Both the position numbers and the translations under genes were made by a program. A stretch of DNA of 64,000 bases from Chrysaora quinquecirrha (Eukaryota; Cnidaria; Scyphozoa; Semaeostomeae; Pelagiidae). The stretch covers positions 8,349,686 through 8,413,685 of the forward strand of contig JACTAT010000060.1 of the NCBI GenBank assembly GCA_014526335.1. The letters are read 5' to 3'. Positions within the stretch are counted from its first letter, which is position 1; each line of letters begins with the position of its first letter. This document shows, piece after piece, positions 12,701 through 23,400 of this stretch. The notes under the pieces are model-generated. The model was given only the letters and a program-made list of their open reading frames with translations. It ran no database searches and was not told the origin of the DNA.

Positions 12701-15700
12701 CAAAGCAGAAAGAATGTACTACCTTTGGGATTTCTTCTCGACTAAGATTCACAGTGTATTCTCTATTGTAATGAATGAAGGTACAAGGAGGAATCTGCAA
12801 GCAAAAGATAAGATTCATTTATGAAAGAAGATTGCCTACCAAGCAGGCTTACAATGATTAACTTTATCATCATTATCATAATTGCAAGAACAATTAAAAT
12901 ATAGTCTTTATCATAATTTTCATCATAACATCGTAATTATCATCTAGACCTATTACCCTAGTCTTAGTCGTAGTAACTGGGACTCAGGTAATAAGTCTAA
13001 TCATAATCATCATAATCTATTATTATCATAGTCACGATTTTGATCATCGTAACCATTATGATCAAGATGGTTATAATGATCATGATCATGATCATGAACA
13101 CGATCATCATGATCATCATAATCATAATCATCATAATCATCATCATCACCATGATCATATCTTTGTTCATCGTGATCAAGTTCACGATCATCATTATTTT
13201 AAATATGTACAAAAACATGGGACATCCCCTTGCCACAAGTTTCAAACCTTTTTCCTAAACAACCGAGTTTATGATAATTATGAACAATTTCAACACATAG
13301 ATTAAAGTTTAATTCACAGTTAAAAATCTTTTTTTGCTTGAATCAGCACATTCATGCTGTGATCTGATCAAAAGTTATGAGAGCTTAAATCTCTAATTCC
13401 ATCAAAATACATCAAAACAAGCATTTGAGAAACAGAGAGAGAGAGAGAAAGAGCGACTTATTAGTAAATTTCTGGCAGTATTCATGTTTTGCTTCCAAAA
13501 GAGCCTAACCCGTGACGTCCGGAAAAGCGGAAATAGTTGACTACATCGAAATATACATTTCGATCTAAATCTCAGTTTATATTTCCTCTGTTTCTGGATG
13601 TTCAGATGACGAAGCTTAAAGTCTGTTAAAAATATTTCGATCTTTATGACAGTTTTCAAGTTTTGTATGACTCAAAGGCTTGTACGTCTATATGATTTTG
13701 AGAGCAACAAGTTTTCTTGAATGACAAAAATTAGGTTAGATTCCCACAAGAGGCATACCAAAGACTGATAAGACTCGAACCCTGGACTGCATGACAAAGA
13801 GCAGCCAACATTTCCACTGAATTCAATAAGATTGTTGACGAACTCTCCATTCATACAACCCAAGGCTCTCAAAAGCTTTTGCCAGTGTGTTCTGGATTTT
13901 AAGCAACAGAATTGACCAACAAACCTGATCTAGACGATAATGTGAGAGCAGTGAAAATCCTTCAAAAACGTATGCTTCGTCTTTATACTCTACAATCGTT
14001 GGACGTTTGGTCTACAAAACAAAGGTTAAGTCTCTCGAATATACGAACTTTTAATGATTTCACGATCAAAAATAGAGAAGCATATTTAACAGAAGTTTTG
14101 ATCTATATGTGATCTTAACTGACTGTGCTTTGAATGAAATTGACAGAGCTGTATAAAGGGCAGTCACTGATTAAGATCACAAAACGAAATGTTCACTTCT
14201 GTGCCCCATGCACTATATTTGCATCATGCTTCCAGGCATCTACATGCACCTATATTATGCATCTTTATCTATATACATATACATTTTTGAATCTCTCATT
14301 ATCAAATTTATATAGATTAAGTTACACAGAGTACTTGTCATACTTCGGAATTCTGATATATACAGTTGACATCCGCTATCTCGACTGCCCGCTATCTCGA
14401 ACATTTGCTATCTCGAACGATTTTCCATTTCCCCTCGTTTTGGTATAAGGGTTTGTATAGAAAGATCATCCGCTATCTCGAACCCCGTTATCTCGAACAT
14501 TCGCTGTCTCGAACCATTTTCGATTTCCCATGGAGGAAAACCTGCTCTGGATAAAGAGACAGGCTGAAAATATGTATAAGTTCGCCCAGCGGAGCGGGAA
14601 TGGCAGCAGCTAAGTGATATGCTGTCCATGTATACAATAGATGAAGCTGTTCTCTTTCGAGATGTGCTGCATCGCCATTATCTCAATTTCACCAAAAGTA
14701 GGGATGAAAGCAGATGAGCTTTGATTCCTATGTAAAAAATACCAGACTTGTTTGATGAAATTTGGGATCAGTAACCCTTAGTTAATAGGGGTTCCTTTTC
14801 TGACTTAAAAACTATAATTTTTTATATTTATATGGGGCATCCGTTATTTCGAACATTCGCTATCTCGAACAAATTCCAGTTTTCCTTGAGAGTTTGAGAT
14901 AGCGGATGTCAACTGTAGCTAACTTATCTGACGAGAGACGTTTCTTCAATTAAAACAAAAACTCCAACTAAAGAATTACCTCGAAGTTTATGGTTGGAGA
15001 AACAGACAGCTGGTAGTGCCATAATTTATCAGCATTATTACTGTTTAAACAACACCTTGGTATGACCTGTAAATGATATAATTTATAGTGTAACGTGTCA
15101 CTGCAAAGCATGAAAACCCAGCCACTAATCAGATTTCACATACTAATTCAAATAACTGTATATAACTGCTACGGAAAACATTTGTTTGGCATGGCCAAAT
15201 ATTAAAGGGAATCAACCGGAATCAATAAGAATAAAGTGGCTTAAGCCACCCATCAATCAAGAATGAACAGGAGAAGAATAGCTAAATTGCCTTTCGCGCA
15301 TTAGTTCAAAGAAGTTCTTTTGTCTTCATGTGTCTAACCTTCTCTTACGTATGCAGATTCCCTTTAATATTTAGAAAAAAACATAGTCTTTGAGTTGTAG
15401 AAAACTTCACAATTAGGATAAACAGCGGAAACATTTTCGGGCATAGCTTTTAAGTATGCCTGAAAATGTTTCCACGGTCTATCGCAATTAAAAAAAAACA
15501 GTTGTCTTTTGTTGTCTTGCAGGGCAGTTTTTCTGCCTTCATTATATAAAACGGACACCTCCAAACAATGGTACATATATTTGTCCCAAAGGTTATTTCT
15601 CTGTGGGAACAAACCACCAAACAGCGAACACCTCTCTATAACAGGTAAAGGACAATAAAACTAGTCCCATAGGTGTCCGTTTTATATAGAGGTTCCGCTT

Positions 15701-17830
15701 TAACATCTAATGAGAAAAAACCTTTTATAAGAAGCTGTGTTTGGAAATTTCCAAGTTTTTTATCAAAAGAACTTTGAAAAATTGTAAACTTGTCATCACC
15801 TTTTCTCCTTCAAATTGTCCGTGAATAACCCACTGATTTGTATATCCGCTACTGCACTGGCATTTCACTGCTTCCTAAGAAAAAATGATTGACCTCAGGA
15901 AAGACTCAACAGAATTATTTTCTACAATGGCATCAAAGTTTCTTTCAAAGGGGTGTGGTCATGTGGGCGTGTCCTGGACCAAGGAGCTTTCTTTTGGCCA
16001 GATATTAAAAAGAATTACTTGTTTATTGTAAAAACTGTGTTGTTGTTTCTTTTTCAACCACATTCCTAGAAGTATAAGCTCTTAGCTAAACAAAAATCTT
16101 ATTCCTTGGAAAGATCAAATGAGTGCCTCCCTCAGATTAGCACCTTGCAGGAACGAAGCACTCCTTTATTTGGACAAATAATTGAACAAGTGTCCCACAT
16201 AAGCAGTATTAGGCAATTGCCCCAAACAGACATATTATAATGATTTTTACCCAGGGGGGCATTTGATCAAATTTTGTGAGGGATGTGCCACCCAAACACA
16301 AAAATATACCTGGTTTTATACAAATTTCTCGAAATTGTATACCTGATCTTACACCAATTTCAATATACTGTTCTGGGCGGCACATCCCCAGTACCCAAAT
16401 TATGCATAGTGTATCCACACCGGGAATTTTACCATACCTTTCCTTTTACATTGAAGGGGAGGTTGCTTGATGATAATTCTTTTACTCTTTTCCTCTGGTC
16501 CTCATCTCTCTCTGATTCACTTGAAGATACTACATTGTTAGAGGCACCGGTAGTGCTACCCTTTGGATGCTCAACAGAATCTGAAATTAGATTGAACACA
16601 AAAGATTAAACAATAATGTCATATTATTACAAATGCCAGAGCTACAAAAGATGATGATATATTTTTAATAATCAGTAGACCTTTCAATACTCAAGGTTTT
16701 GCTGCGAGACTCAAAGGTTTTCAATCAGATCTCATGGTCTCATTGCTGCTAAAGGATTTCATACGGCAAAGTTAAAATGGATCTCTTTTTAATATTACAT
16801 TCTCTCAGCTGAATTGCCATGTGAAATGGCCATTTTTATGTCCGAAGGACATATTAAGAGGGTGTTCGTTGTAATAGGCATATAGGAATATAGGCATATA
16901 GGCATATAGGCATATAGACGCTTTTTCGTGCCAAAACGTAACAAAAGATAAACCACAAATAATAGGAATTAAACTTTGAAATCGCCGTTAAGTGTTGTCG
17001 TTAGTGGGCATAATTAACAAAATGCAATTGCTTGCCAAAAACATCAATTAGTATCAACTGTTAGTGTAGCGCAGTGGAATAATGCGCTTATTTCTAGCGC
17101 TAAGGGTTGCGAGCTCGATCCAGATGCAGGAAACTAAAAATTTGACACCATGATTTTCTCGCAAAAAAGCCGGCTCAGTTGGGCTTCAAAAAAAGGTTTG
17201 ACTACAATATTGCAAAATGTTGCTCAAGTCTAATTTGATTTTATTTTTTATTTTGAAATATTTTCATACAATTTTTGATTCGGTTGTTATTTTCAGAGGT
17301 TTCTAGAAGTCCTCTTACATGTAAGATATTTTCGTGTGAAGAGAGGAGGAGATTGTGGCGCAGTAGAAATTGTTGCCAAGTTAGACAGAAGAAATTTTTT
17401 TCAAAACAGTTTGCGGCTTCGAGAATCATCTGAAAATAAATGGTTCAAAGTTGGCAATCAATTCTTCAAAGTGCTACTAATTATCGAATATAGTCATCTG
17501 CATAGTATGCGAAATTCTTATGATAGCTTTTGGAGATTCTAGAATTAAATTAATCTTTTGAAGCGAAGATTACAGGTTTCGTGCACTGAAGGGAGTTATT
17601 TGTTACACAGTTTAACCTATGAGTTCAAATTTATTAGTACATATACGTTACTAGAGGTTTTCTATTTTCGATTCAAAGCTTTGGGCTTCTTCCAGGAAAG
17701 ATTCATTTGATCGCATTGTCAACAATCGCATCATCATCATAATGGATCATTATCATCATCATCATCATCATCACAATCACCAATCATTGTCTTCAACATG
17801 ATCATCATTGTTGAAGAAGATGATGATATT

Positions 17831-17871
<41 letters not shown>

Positions 17872-19795
17872 GATCATCATCATCATCATCATCACCAACA
17901 TAATCATTATCTCATCATCGTTGTCTTCTTTTTCGTCAGCTTCGTCATTATTGACATCATCTTCATCATTATTATCATCATCATCAGCGTCCTTCGGACA
18001 TTGCTACAGCGTTGCTATTTTTCTCATTATTTCTCAATGCAGTTAGTGACCCATCTGAGATTCAATCTGAAAATCAAATCAAAATTTCACCTATAGATGA
18101 TTCTTTCTGATAATCACTATCATTTCTTTTCCTTTCTTGTCCTTCATGGTTTTGTATGCTGTCTTCTTCATTGTCTTTAGCAGACTGATCGCTGTTAAAC
18201 AATTGCCTTAGAAACTGATGAAAGTGTTCATGCAGGGATTTGAGACTATGAGTTGCAGTTGTCATCAATGTATCCTATAAAAGAAAAATCAAGGGGAATC
18301 TTATTACCTTAAAAAACTATTTCAGATCACATGACTGAAATTCGTCAATAGACAGATCAGGCCTTCGCAACAAACTCAACCTACTGGCCAAGTACATATC
18401 AGTGTAATTAATGGGGGATGACAAATGGATGCCATTTTGGAAATTCCCCAATTTTGAGATATAAAGTTTTTGATACCAAATTTCTATTTAGGCAGCAAAA
18501 ATTTAGTCTAGGTGCAAAGTTTTACCATCTTTATGCTTTTATTATTCACTTCACAGGTGTTCGAAGTTTAGGATTCAATAAGGGCTCAAGTTGAAAAGTT
18601 TCACACCATAGTTGCTTTCCACAGACAAAGCCCTTAAATAGGGAATTTCGCACACTCTTAAAATCAATAAATACAACCGCAAGAGCAGTGAAACTTTCCA
18701 TCATGCCCAAGTTTTGGTTGCTTAATACAATTTTAGCATCAAAAACTCAATATCATGAAAATTTGAAAATGCTTAGCAATGGCAGCCATTCGTTGTTAAG
18801 GTGTATTGCATTAAAATCACATTGAGATTGTTTCATGTTTTTCAATAGGAAATCATCTCAGACCGGATGGTATAAGCAAACTGGGTTTGGCAAAACGTCT
18901 TTGAAAACCAAAGGTATGGCCGAAGCTACAGTAAATTTTGGCAAATTGAATATCGGCAAATTTTCATTTTGAAATCTTGGGTATGTCTCACTCAATGCTC
19001 ACACTGACTCTGCAGATTAGGGCATTTGCACACCTGAGTTTTTCAATAGAACAATAGGCTAATGATAGGATAGAACAATAGAGGGTGGCTCCTGCACACC
19101 TAAGATCTCATTGAAAACTGCTACATTCTGCAAACAGGCCCAATGCCGATGTCTGTGTTCATTATTGGAAAGTTTGCCTTGTTGTGTCCCAGTTTCAGTA
19201 TGGCAATTCTTGATGAGGCCTCGTATGTGCAGAAGCGATTACCATTGTTCTCTTCTATTGTTCTATCGTTCTCTTGTGCACATAGGTCCCACACTCAACA
19301 GACTAGGTTGTTTAGACAATAGATCTATTGTTTTTAGGGTAAAACAATAGATCTATTGTCTTGGAACATCCCCTTACCCATTTCCTTACAAAAAGTTTAG
19401 TAACCAGATTTTATACCTCTTTCTTATTGAAATCATCAAAAGTGCCAAAATCAACTGACTGCCTTGGAGGAGATTGCCTAGAAAAAAAAGAAAGTGAATA
19501 AAAAAGCTGGCTGTGCAAAATGGCAATGCATGCCTACTGCGCCTAAGGCCCAGCCCATGGATGAGGATGAACATTCCGATGCAAGTGACAGATCTTGATT
19601 CGTTGTTCCATAATAAACAAAACAAAAACATTCCAGGGGTGAATGTAGGCCTTACATATGTCAATACCCTATATAGGGTGCGAAAACTTTCTTTTTCCTA
19701 TCAACCCACCTTGCACAACTTTTTTGCTCATGATGATCAGAATGTCTTTTTCTCGATCGATTATTATTCGAGGTGCCTTGTGTTTGATTATTTTT
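3767..19795 (-). CDS. DROSHA: DROSHA-like RNase III, partial (3' end missing)
   Basis: This is the nuclear RNase III that cuts primary microRNA transcripts with DGCR8/Pasha. Exons in coding order: 19795-19710 (uncertain), 19477-19417, 18274-18091, 16580-16438, 15874-15800, 15066-14980, 14011-13925, 12794-12723, 12635-12554, 11478-11425, 11325-11111, 10308-10225, 10103-10026, 9907-9840, 9567-9514, 9088-9043, 8737-8709, 8432-8354, 7857-7750, 7184-7049, 6458-6398, 5801-5742, 5230-5131, 4721-4684, 3828-3767. Phases match from 19477 onward. Segments line up with human DROSHA: NFCIKDLDLF, EIYDWNI, TKRPTIVEY, LVDHIRYHK. The RIIIDa signature NESLEFLGDAVLEF is at 5801-5742, and NCVEAILG ends the last exon. 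The RIIIDb domain, dsRBD and stop are absent and expected left of position 1. Exon 11325-11111 carries an insert of about 50 polar residues compared with human. The N-terminus is unresolved. Confidence 0.9.
3956..4411. mobile_element. MITE-like element, family B
   Basis: It begins ggccaaacgatcaaacattg and ends with the near inverse, caatgtttgatcgtttg. Internal repeats of cgtttggccacgtc and cttgtcaagcaa face both ways. The element lies in a DROSHA intron and has no coding capacity. The same ends recur about a dozen times in the window. Confidence 0.7.
4852..5072. mobile_element. MITE-like element, family B (diverged)
   Basis: Diverged copy with aggcaagacgaccaaacact at the left and gtttcatcgtttgatcag at the right. 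The interior has the family's typical attgcttg and tgcttgcgtc words. Confidence 0.5.
5409..5517. repeat. Short inverted repeat, 17-bp arms
   Basis: acaaacgaaagatgaca at the left is matched exactly by tgtcatctttcgtttgt at the right, about 100 bp apart. This could be a small MITE or a transcribed hairpin inside the DROSHA intron. Confidence 0.7.
6240..6345. repeat. Dispersed repeat fragment (gttgggcaacgtttcggg)
   Basis: The segment gacatgata...tttagttgggcaacgtttcgggagagatccgtctccc recurs in diverged form at about 30605-30700, so it is a dispersed repeat of unknown class. Confidence 0.5.
6556..6943. repeat. Degenerate gttaaccctatct tandem array
   Basis: Short units such as acgttaaccctatct, acgttcaccctttct and ttatgctaaccctatct repeat irregularly. 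A block of about 190 bp, starting with a gttaaccctatct run and ending in catacgttaaccctatc, is itself duplicated (about 6580-6755 and 6765-6940). Each unit has taaccct, one base set short of the animal telomere repeat ccctaa, but no true telomeric run is present. Confidence 0.75.
7487..7680 (-). mobile_element. tRNA-derived SINE, copy 1
   Basis: Same element as at 34053-34238, in reverse orientation. The head pairs a tRNA-like A box with a B box (ggttcgagccc in the best copy, slightly changed here). The body contains cgccagtcgctaggatctca and the 3' tail is made of ccttca/tgaagg units. It lies in a DROSHA intron. Confidence 0.8.
8812..8975. mobile_element. MITE-like element, family B (partial)
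   Basis: Contains cttgctt, aagcaatt and a right end aaccgtttgattattcggttagggcc, all characteristic of family B but diverged. A further 3' end fragment is at about 8505-8573. Confidence 0.45.
9195..9345. mobile_element. MITE-like element, family B
   Basis: Has gcttgacataagcaagaaatg, gcgtggccaaatttc and gaccaacaatgtttgatcc, ending in tttggtcatgg. It is a short, diverged copy in a DROSHA intron. Confidence 0.55.
11619..11756. mobile_element. Small MITE, family A (cacttttttttataagaat ends)
   Basis: The terminal inverted repeats are cacttttttttataagaat and attcttataaaaaaagtg. The interior is about 95 bp and non-coding. Larger elements with related ends lie at 44510-44888, 30728-31113 and 50908-51298. 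Confidence 0.75.
11757..12170. repeat. (TAATAG/TAG)n microsatellite
   Basis: An imperfect run of aatagt units. It yields long low-complexity open frames on both strands (IVIVIV or ITITIT), which are not genes. It lies in a DROSHA intron beside the family A MITE. Confidence 0.95.
12860..13200. repeat. (ATCATG/ATAATC)n microsatellite
   Basis: Imperfect atcat and gatcat repeats cover most of the DROSHA intron between the exons at 12794 and 13925. The open frames rich in Ile and Met are artefacts of the repeat. Confidence 0.9.
12946..12993. repeat. End of a ctagacttattacctgagtc element
   Basis: gactcaggtaataagtcta matches the end sequences of the element at 52867-53288, so this is a solo end or short remnant. 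Confidence 0.45.
14363..14915. mobile_element. Non-autonomous pogo/Tigger-like element, copy 1
   Basis: The element starts cagttgacatccgctatctc and ends with the inverse gagatagcggatgtcaactg. It is bordered by TA on both sides, as expected for a Tc1/mariner-superfamily target duplication. Subterminal repeats of ctatctcgaac recur inside. No transposase is encoded. It lies in a DROSHA intron. Confidence 0.85.
15540..15700. mobile_element. Small inverted-repeat element
   Basis: attatataaaacggacacct at the left faces aggtgtccgttttatataga at the right, with about 130 bp between. This is typical of a MITE. It is non-coding and in a DROSHA intron. Confidence 0.6.
16876..16921. repeat. (aggcatat)n short tandem repeat
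   Basis: About five copies of aggcatat/aggaatat lie in a row in a DROSHA intron. Confidence 0.85.
17052..17118 (+). other. tRNA-like sequence, probable SINE head
   Basis: tagcgcagtggaataatgcg resembles a pol III A box and gagctcgatcc a degenerate B box, with roughly tRNA-like spacing. The acceptor arms do not pair, so I call it tRNA-derived, not a tRNA gene. Confidence 0.4.
17730..17995. repeat. (ATC)n microsatellite
   Basis: Long runs of atc with interruptions. The poly-Ile frame on the plus strand is an artefact. It lies in a DROSHA intron. Confidence 0.95.
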
Positions 19796-20474
19796 CTAGA
19801 CATCTCTTATATATACCACTCTCTGCTATCCCCTTTCATTATCGGTTCATCGAGTTCCATCAAAGACAGGTCAGGTCAATCAGCCACTGCTACGCCTAGG
19901 CCAGTTCTTCTGATAACTTGAACACAAGAATCAACTACGCATGCTCAGCTGTGTCGGACGTATTTGCGCTAAATTTTTTTCGCGGGGAAAGTTTTGCCAA
20001 TTTTCGCAATAATTTGATCTTATCTTTCTAAGCCAGATCGTTCCCCATATCTTTTGCTGATGTTTATACCTACGATACCATGACGGAAAAATTCTTTTTA
20101 CTATGTCAGTTCCAAGATGCTAAACGAGACAATTAGAAAAAGCACCCCCAATAATGCTCAAGCTTAGAGTTCAGATTCCAAAAACGGCCTCGTATTTAAA
20201 GGTGGCTTTCAGACAAGCGCTCGGGCGCTTAATCGAGGAATACTAATTGGGAAGAGATCAAAGAGATCGACACTAGAACTTAAATAGTTAGTGTTTTGAA
20301 GATAGATTTGCAGTTTTTCTCTTAATCTCTTAACTTCAATCTGATGCATAAGAGTGAACAAACTAAGACAAACTCCATGTTGAAGAGTCTCAATGTTATT
20401 TTGAAAGTTATTTAGATTGCTGTTATCTTTCTCAATTTCAATTTGACGCAAATATCAAAGAGAATATTCATTTT
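19796..20474. other. DROSHA 5' side and gap to the CRYZ-like gene
   Basis: The DROSHA start codon and promoter should be here or just inside the CRYZ-like 3' region, but I cannot place them. The sequence around 19960-19990 (gtcggacgtatttgcgc...tttcgcgggg) is locally richer in CG and might be promoter-associated. Nothing else is recognisable. Confidence 0.35.
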
Positions 20475-23400
20475 TCAACAGACAAGGATAACTGTTTTTC
20501 CTTTCGCTTTTCCATCTGCCAGATCTCTATGTGCGTCACTGGTCTTCTCCATTGGGTATTCCCTTCCAATAACAGGTTTCAACCAGCCTTGCTCTAGACC
20601 AGCTGCAATCAGTGCAGCATCTTCTTGTAGTTCGTCCTAAGGTGGTGGAAAATTATGAAACATAAGTTACGCAAGGCCGTACGTTCTACATGCACGTTTT
20701 CCTACCTAAAGCGCGAGGTGTCTATCCGAGGGGCGATTCACTCCTTGGAAGTCTCGTACACCTTTGCTGCAAGTCCTATTGTTTCTTGGAAATCCCTTGT
20801 AAGTCCTTTTGTTTAAATAGAAATCTCGTACGCTTTTTCGCAGAGTGAAATGCCCCTCGAATCTATCTGCAGGACGAGTTGCAGGTCTTCCATTAGGAGA
20901 ACCGAAATTAGGAAAATAGAATTAAGAACGGCTAACGTCCATCCCTGGTAAAAATTTCCCGGTTCTTAACGAAATAGTGAACCTTTTTGATACTCAGACG
21001 CTTCTCTTATACAGAAAATCTAGCAATCTAGGGTTCACAAAACAAGTTTTTTTCTACGCAAGTGCAAAGACATGGAACGAGATTCCACTGCAAATAAGAA
21101 CAAGTTCCACTATCTCTACTTTTAGAAAGAAACTAGGAATTTCTGCATAATTGAATTCTTTGGAAGACCAGCACTTCTCTTTGTTTATAAATCTTTACTG
21201 AATCATTTTTGTCTATAATTGTTAAATTAGCTGGTAGGTTTTGTGTAAAAACATGATAAAATGAAATGAACTATAGTGGGCAAAGCCGAAATGGACAGCT
21301 CTGTCGGCTTTAGCACTAGGAACTTTTAAAAACCTTCGTTGAGAAACTTTCGGTACCAATTCCATTTTCATACCCTAGGTGCCAGACTCTCACATACAAT
21401 ATGTAATCTTTCGAGGGAGTGGTACCAAGGGCCAAGGCTATCATTTTCATAACCATGGGTGTTGCCCTGTTGAAAAAGCGAAGGCAGGGGGAGGAACGGT
21501 TGGAATACCCGAAGATCAGTTAGCTAGATTCAGGAATAACACGAGTGCAATGATTTTTTATTGCCCCACTCCTCCACAGCCCAAAACCCCGCTCCAACCA
21601 ATTTTCGGAAACAGAAATAAGGTTATTGCTGTTTTTAGAAGTTGCTGTTCCTGAAAAGTAGGACGAAAATGTAATAAGTCTATTCAGAGAGTTTAATTGT
21701 GCATTTAGAGGGCAGTTCAATTCAATAGCGATAGAGCCGGATCTCAAGCGAAATTCTTCGCGCAAAGGGAAAGATTTCATCGCGCAGAACCGCATTTTCA
21801 TTTCGTTCTTTTGTCGCAGCGAATTGTGAAAAGTAGAAACAACGCGCGAAACATTTCGCCTAGTGGTGATCCGGCCAAATTTCACGTCGTGTAATTATAG
21901 TCTTATTTTCTTCCTCCAACTCCTTTGGAAAAGCCATTTATAACAACATAATTGCTATTCCCTCAGAGTTTTATTATAATAGGAGCGGGGTGGTGGGATG
22001 CGGAATAGCGTAGACTACGACGACTGTAATAGGTTTATAATCATATTCTGTTTTCTGTTTTTCGCAATCTGCCAAGCAAAGGGCCTTCTATGATAATGAT
22101 AACGATCAAATAGTCTTTTTTCTCAGGACATATCTGTGTGGAATCACCGAACAAACTCTTTATCGTGATGGCGGAATTGTTTTGCAAAGAAACACATTTG
22201 AAATTTGATTTTCAGTTCCTTTCTGGAAGAAAATCGAAAGAAAAACGAGAATTTTCACTTACATTCGGAACTGTAAATATTCCAACACCTGCCACGGTGA
22301 TTCGCTTTGCAAGAAACAAATTGGATTCAATTTCAACACTTCCTCCACCTCCAACAGGCTAAAAAATTTTAAAAAATCGTTATCATTAACCGTAATGATG
22401 GTAATACACATGTCTCACAGTTCTCGGATGTGCTTGGAAGAATGGAAATAGAATAGAAATTTTTAAACTTTGATTGAAAATTTGAAATTTAAAGTTTGAA
22501 ATTTGAAATTGAAAGCTTGATTGAAAATTCTAAACTTGCAAAATTCAGAAAACGTTAGACTTGTAGAGATGGAAAGATGCTTTTTCAAGTCAGATGAGAA
22601 AAAATGAAATCCGCACGTTTAGAAGTATAGCGAGGGTCGTTTAGAGGTTCCAGGGAACTGGAATATGGGAATATCCAAAATGTATCCAGAGAACAAGGGA
22701 ACGTGGCAAAAATTAAAAGGGAAAATGGGGAAACAAGGATCTGGTAAAATCCTCCCAATCAATCCGCTTGACTATCAATCTGAAAAACTATCCTACAAAC
22801 CTCCAGGGAACAAGTGGGGTTTTCTCAAGAGAACGGGAAAACATGCAGTCCCCCTAACCGATCCTCTATAGCGAACAGCGAAAGCGAAAATCAGAATCAA
22901 AGTTTACTTCACTTTACTAAACCTTCCGCCTGTTGGGGAAGAAGATCTAAAAGTCTTTAAACCTGCCAAACCCACATTTTTCTGAATTCAGAGCACCAAA
23001 CAAACCAAATTCCAGTTTACCAAGTCTACCGTGTACAGAATTTGTTCCAACAAAACAAACCTAGATTTCCGATAAAACAGAGAATGAAATGAGTGTCCGA
23101 ATTAGGGAGCTCTAGAGACTTACTATAATTCGTCCTCCTTTTGCTATCATTTCCATATCTTTTTTCAGGTTTACATTAAGTACCATTTCAATTATGATGT
23201 CTGGTCCTTGGTTGTTTGTGACTTCCTAAACAAAATAAAATGTATTTGATTGTTGAATGCTTTTTTTACAAACAAAGTTTTAAAGGAATTAGCTACACGC
23301 TGTCCGAGCTTTTTTCTTATTTTGGACCGATTTTCACCGTCATATCACTCTCTTCTCTGCTCTCTTAACACCATATTTCAAAATGCTTCTATGATTCGCT

